This document shows, piece after piece, positions 59,901 through 64,000 of a stretch of DNA of 64,000 nt. This stretch comes from Dendronephthya gigantea (taxonomy: Eukaryota; Cnidaria; Anthozoa; Malacalcyonacea; Nephtheidae). Under the pieces are notes generated by a model. It did not search any database, had not been told where the DNA came from, and worked only from the letters and a program-made list of their open reading frames with translations. The stretch covers positions 1,454,001 through 1,518,000 of the forward strand of contig NW_021163025.1 of assembly GCF_004324835.1 (NCBI RefSeq). The letters are read 5' to 3'. The translations under genes and the position numbers were made by a program. Position 1 is the first letter of the stretch. The number at the start of each line of letters is the position of its first letter.

Positions 59901-61126
59901 AGTCATTTGCATGAGAAGAGCATGATTTCCTGAGGATGAATATACTTCAATGTAGATCCTTCGTCATCAAATGCAAGATCATCTTGATAAGAACCTTCAG
60001 AAGCATTTGGATCATGCTTGTGGCAAAATACGTGAGATGGGCGCTGACTTACGAGAAAAGACTTTGCAACTGAACCAGCATTCCGAGAAACTGGCGATTT
60101 TGGCTGCAGAGCAGGTTCGTGGAATTCGTGCTCCAACTGGTATATTTCCGGCCTGTTTGCAATAATATTGCCGCCTTGGATGCGGATTCAATTACCAGCC
60201 TAATCTAATCGATCTAATTCATAATTATTATCGACGAGCAGTTAATCTGTATAATTTATTCTATGAACTATGAAGAAGCTAGAATTAAAGCTTATTAAAT
60301 GTATTTCAATGCCTTGTTTTTCCAGGCTCGCAACATGACTGGTAATGGAACAATCGTTTGGGTTATCGACAACTTTGAGATACGTTTCCGTCAAGCAGTA
60401 AACGGAATTGAGCCGATATTGCAGAGTGAAGCGGCTCTTACCGGCCCGTTTGGCTATAAATTCCGTTCCTTAGTCTACCTGAACGGCGATGCAAAGGCTA
60501 AAGGTATCTTGAATAATAGTTTATGTCCCACAGAGCGCAAAAGTCGTCAGCGACACAAAGCGTAAAAATTCAGGGAGTCACTGAGTCATTGGAGCACGAA
60601 CTCTTCATTCTAACTCAGTATACATGAACATAATTCACGTCAAGCTAATTTATTACAAACTACCCTTACTGCTCCTCAGATTCCTGTATATCCGGCCGTA
60701 TATAGACTCAATATATCCCCTTTTGTTCCTGAGGCTGCTGACCTGTATGTTCTTAAGGTCCCTTCATATCTGTATGCATGAGACTAATGTTACCCCTTTT
60801 GTTCCTTAGGTTCCTGTATATCCGTATACATCCAGCTCTTGAAGGGAGATCATGACTCACTCCTTCGTTGGCCCTTCCAACAGGAAGTGAAATTCACGCT
60901 TATCGACCAGCAAAACGACCATGATGAACGCAAAAATATCGTCAAAGTCCTCGCACCGGCTGGCAACAACGAAGGCATCGTGAATTTCCAGCGACCAATC
61001 AAAAGTTGCAATACTGGCCGCGGTTATGCCAAGTTTGTTCCGCATGACGTCATACGCACGCGTAGATACATTCGCGATGACGTCATGTTCCTGAAGATCG
61101 AAGTCGAGCCCACTGTGTCGGTGTAA
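53934..61126 (+). CDS. TNF receptor-associated factor (TRAF), 442 aa
   Basis: Exons: 53934-54130, 56821-56875, 57215-57316, 58167-58331, 58644-58721, 59106-59183, 59956-60114, 60326-60503, 60810-61126. The RING finger (residues about 36-76: CPLC, CGHRFCNSC, CPID) is split by a 2.7 kb intron. Residues about 86-225 carry a row of TRAF-type zinc fingers (SLRVRCKFKSC..., HAEECEYEDVKCP, HKATC, CPLTILPC). A helical segment lies at 226-278, and a MATH/TRAF-C domain follows to the end (WVIDNF, FGYKFRSLVYLNGDA, LLRWPFQQEV, YIRDDVMFLKIEV). TRAFs link TNF/IL-1/Toll receptors to NF-kB and MAP kinase pathways, and RING members act as K63 ubiquitin ligases. The length and short coil suggest a TRAF4- or TRAF6-like member; I leave the paralogue open. 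Confidence 0.9.
55016..55256. mobile_element. MITE-like element in TRAF intron 1
   Basis: Imperfect inverted arms contain CCGGATAGCGCTATC and GTGATTTTTTCAATCG near the left end and their complements near 55160-55256. The interior is non-coding. Confidence 0.7.
55462..55638. repeat. Dispersed repeat copy in TRAF intron 1
   Basis: It matches the 33695-33890 copy in order and orientation (CTCATAGATCTTGTGAATGA, CATTGACAATTAAA, CCACCGTTTAAGCTAAAC). Confidence 0.6.
59471..59612. repeat. Dispersed repeat copy in TRAF intron 6
   Basis: It is the inverse counterpart of 46444-46587, with CTCTGATTGGCCAATTCTGT and a GTTGTATAAAAGAC-type end on the other strand. Confidence 0.6.
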
Positions 61127-62381
61127 AACTTCATGACTTTTCCTCTTATAATGCGATGTTATTTTTACAATGTCACCAGTTGATATATTTTCGAAGTGTT
61201 ACCGTCTGAAGCACATTTTATTTCACAATACGTGCATGCATACAGTAATAATGCGACTTTGTCTACTGGATTTTTGCTTTGTATTTAAGGCATGTTAGAT
61301 ATTTGTTCAGCGGCAGTTTCTTCTTTTGATGTATGCAGTCATATACTCTGTGTGTGATTACCCTTATTCGAAAATTCGTAACTTATCGACCACATCTATG
61401 AAAAGAAAAAAATTGCACCTAAAACTCTCAGCAAAAATTATCCGTGAAACTGGTATAGAAAAAGCTAAGAAAGCAGATCAAAACTTTTGCCCACAGATAG
61501 TTCTGAAAGTTATCCAGTCACCGTTATCAATTATTTTTGAGAGTAGTTTTCTTATCAATGCCATCTTTGTATAATATTATTGTTAAGAATAGGAAGACGC
61601 CATTACCGTTGATGAGATAGATAATAAATAAAGGTCAGTTCCTAGCTGTTCGTCGTAATTTGGGCGGTTGATCTGACAGAATGCGAAGGGGCGAAAATGA
61701 TTTTTAATTAAAAATTACAGCCACATGGGAACAGGTCTTCTTTGTTCTCACCCAGTAGTTGTATTATAAATATTAAATAAAGGCATTTCATTTGCAATAA
61801 TCAGTGTGTCAGACCTTTGAATGTTTATTTACCTGGGGCCGAATAGCTTTATTTTTTTAGATTCTTGATTACGTACGCTCTCGTCTTAATTACATATCCC
61901 CAGGCTCTACGCCACTTTAAATGAAGAGATTTATCGTATCATTTCCTCCCTCTGAGGGACTCATAATTCACAGTAAGAAAATAAACAATGAATTGCTTTA
62001 ACAACCTGTGGTGTAAAAATGTTCACAAAATGCTTAAAATTCTCCTCTTTCGCGAATTAAACTATCTCTAAAATCTCCTTCCTTATTCTTCTAAAAAGCG
62101 TGTGTAATGACGTGCTCCTGATTCCTGACATGATCCTTCGGGGGTCCCCTTCCTCCAACGGTCCAACTACACTCTACCCCCCCCCGCCCCTGCAAGCATC
62201 TCCACGCAGCCCTCGCGGGGCGCGTGACCGGAACTTACGCAGGTGTCGGTCGAACGAATTCCAGGAATTGGAAGCCATTTACAAAATGCAAAGGCGAAAT
62301 TAGGAGTTCTTGGATCACTTCTCTGCATGTAAAACTCGACACACTCGACCTGACCTAAACGTATTTGTCGCTTTTAACATC
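61127..62381. other. Intergenic region between TRAF and the JAK-like gene
   Basis: It holds the TRAF 3' flank (AATAAATAAAGG near 61621; ATTAAATAAAGG near 61770) and a C-rich stretch at 62.14-62.3 kb with an open frame of about 58 codons ending in a stop. That frame may be an upstream ORF or an exon of something unseen; I do not call it a gene. Confidence 0.4.
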
Positions 62382-63951
62382 ATGGGGATTTGTGGACGAA
62401 TCCTTTCCTTCTACAGACGAGAAGAACCGCCCGTAGACAGGCGAGGAAAAGCATGTCTAGCGAACGGCGAACTCTACACTATAACATATTCACAACATTT
62501 AAGAGTTCGGGTTTGTATATTTTACTGTCGTTTATCTATCCTTAAACTTTAATATATGACCGTAGATGTGTAGTTTTAAAAACCTTGTTTATCATTTAAA
62601 AATATTCCCATATTTATTGGGAGGACTGTGTAGAAAACGTGAACTATATTGTCCTATTTTTCTATTCTATAATAAATGCACGCAACGTTATACAAAAACG
62701 CTCAATTTTCTTCGGCTGTTGGACTTCGTCTTAAGGAGATGATAATATTTTGCAAGTTTAGGTTCACACAGTAATATTTCTTAGTTAATCCTTTAAAATA
62801 TTACGAGAAAATGTATTTAATTTCATGATATATTAGCGGAGTATGTAACTGCTAAGTAATTGACGGCGAAAATGAAAGCGTTTTCCAAGAATTTGACGAT
62901 GACGGTTTCATTTTTACGTGTAAGCATATCAGCTGTTTTGATTTTAATGAGATAAGGCCATCCACTTGGAATTTGCTCCAAGTTGTCTTGTGTGCCAAAG
63001 CTTGCAGGCACCTTTTGTATATAGTTTCTAGGATTTTGTGAACAGTTGATTCCTAGGAGTATCCAGTCATGACCTTCTTGTGAGACAACAAAAGGCAATC
63101 TTGAACTTCTGCTTTGTGAGAAAGAATCTCAGCCATATCACACAGTCTGCGATAGCAATCAAATGCACCAGCCGAGTTTATAACTATGGGGAATTGCCAT
63201 TTCCTGTGATTCCAGATATAATTTAGAATACACTGAGTGTTAATCCAAGTGCGCTGTTAATTAATATCATATAATTCTGAAATATATACTAATGATTGTC
63301 ACTCCAAAGGCTACCGGGGCCGGCATCTCACTTTAATTGCCATCTCACTTTGCCATCTCACTTTCCTATGATGTAAACACAATTGCAAGTGTAACTTAAT
63401 ATGAATACTATTAATTCCTAGAAATGCCTAGCTTATTCTTACAATGATGGGAACTTGATTTTCCTTCACACAAGAATGAGCATATGCAGAGTAGATGCTT
63501 TTTTTAAGTCTAAATTCACATGTGTTTGTCGTAATGCCGCGTCTCTTGCATCGTTTAAGTTCTGTACTTACCATTTGTTGACATGGGAAGCGTGCTCGGG
63601 CGATCATGTTACACATGTTAGCCCAATTGTGTTTTAATCGATTTCAACATATTTTGTTTCTGTTACGAACAGGACATCTGTATCGAAATTTGCAAGAAGT
63701 TAGACATAGCACCAATGGCATTAGATTTCTTCACCCTAATGACTACGGACTGCGAACACTGTCTACGACCTAACCGTCAAATTAAGCAGCGATGTGACAA
63801 GCAAAAGGACCACTATCTCAATCCTAAGAGGGTACTTCATGAGGATGAAATCACAACCAAGGTCTTCTTCTTTCGGCTTGCATTCAAGGCAGTTGCCGGC
63901 CCTGACCTCAAGGTGGTGAATAATGGTGCCTATGAATATTTTGTGTTACAG
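62382..63951 (+). CDS. Start of a JAK-like FERM-domain protein (runs off the window)
   Basis: Two exons are visible: 62382-62510 and 63673-63951, with donor CGG|GTTTGT, acceptor AACAG|GACATC and terminal donor CAG|GTATGT, all phase 0. The peptide begins MGICGRILSFYRR and reaches a ubiquitin-like FERM F1 lobe. DICIEICKKLDIAPMALDFF, then TLM and a PN motif, mirror AEDICIAASKACGITP..., FALM and PPNH of vertebrate JAKs. KVFFFRLAFK mirrors the YRIRFYFPRW strand. JAKs bind cytokine receptor tails by FERM-SH2 and phosphorylate STATs through a C-terminal kinase; the SH2, pseudokinase and kinase parts would lie beyond the window. Another FERM tyrosine kinase or FERM protein is possible. Confidence 0.6.
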
Positions 63952-64000
63952 GTATGTTTGGTTGGTTTTGAGGTTTTACAGGTTTAATTTGCATAGGATA

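Noticed and set aside
61045-61088. Two TGACGTCA octamers in the last TRAF exon
   Set aside because: They encode conserved MATH-domain residues (HDVI, DDVM); codon choice explains them better than a regulatory role.
1-64000. Retroviral, LTR, Polinton or LINE coding remnants, and CRISPR arrays
   Set aside because: I saw no reverse transcriptase, integrase, protease or capsid-like frame, and the tandem arrays have no spacer-repeat alternation of CRISPR type.

Overview
The window is animal nuclear DNA, AT-rich and intron-dense. The evidence is many short exons with GT-AG borders, one minor-spliceosome intron, an intron-bearing tRNA-Tyr, and typical metazoan genes: a CatSper ion-channel subunit, a TRAF adaptor, a JAK-like FERM domain, class C GPCRs and the TBP repressor subunit DRAP1. 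Most introns are 100-800 bases and intergenic gaps are small. This fits a marine invertebrate with a compact genome (sponge, cnidarian, tunicate or similar). I cannot narrow the phylum from the sequence alone. I see no bacterial genes, no CRISPR, and no reverse transcriptase, integrase or capsid-like reading frame.

Layout. 1-7.6 kb is gene-poor, with paired CRE sites. 8.0-10.9 kb (+) is a single-exon class C GPCR. It converges on a multi-exon paralogue on the minus strand (11.6-14.9 kb) with a different, short cysteine-rich ectodomain. 15.8-18.6 kb (+) is DRAP1, with a U12-type intron and a minisatellite in another intron. 19.1-20.3 kb holds three inverted-repeat elements in a row. 20.7-22.9 kb (+) encodes an unrecognised coiled-coil protein. 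23.3-26.7 kb (+) is a QRICH2/C16orf96-family (DUF4795) gene. 27.4-29.2 kb (-) is a two-exon coiled-coil gene bracketed by about 260 bp direct repeats. 30.4-33.1 and 34.1-36.7 kb (+) are tandem duplicates encoding type II membrane proteins with a ricin-type beta-trefoil lectin like that of GalNAc-transferases but no catalytic domain. 37.0-39.5 kb (-) is a ZC2HC1-family gene. 41.5-42.5 kb (+) is CINP, followed by tRNA-Tyr. 43.3-52.7 kb (+) is a 32-exon CatSper auxiliary subunit with a 35-bp satellite in intron 2. 53.9-61.1 kb (+) is a TRAF. 62.4 kb to the end (+) is the start of a JAK-like gene.

The genes do not form a pathway in the bacterial sense. Two themes recur: sperm or flagellum-associated families (QRICH2-like, CatSper subunit, possibly ZC2HC1C-like) and signalling (class C receptors, TRAF, JAK-like). 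The most unusual items are the tandem catalytic-domain-less membrane lectins and the minus-strand class C receptor with a GDNF/GAS1-like cysteine pattern. Gene models below were built by hand from reading-frame phase and splice signals; listed exon borders keep the frame open across every junction unless stated otherwise.
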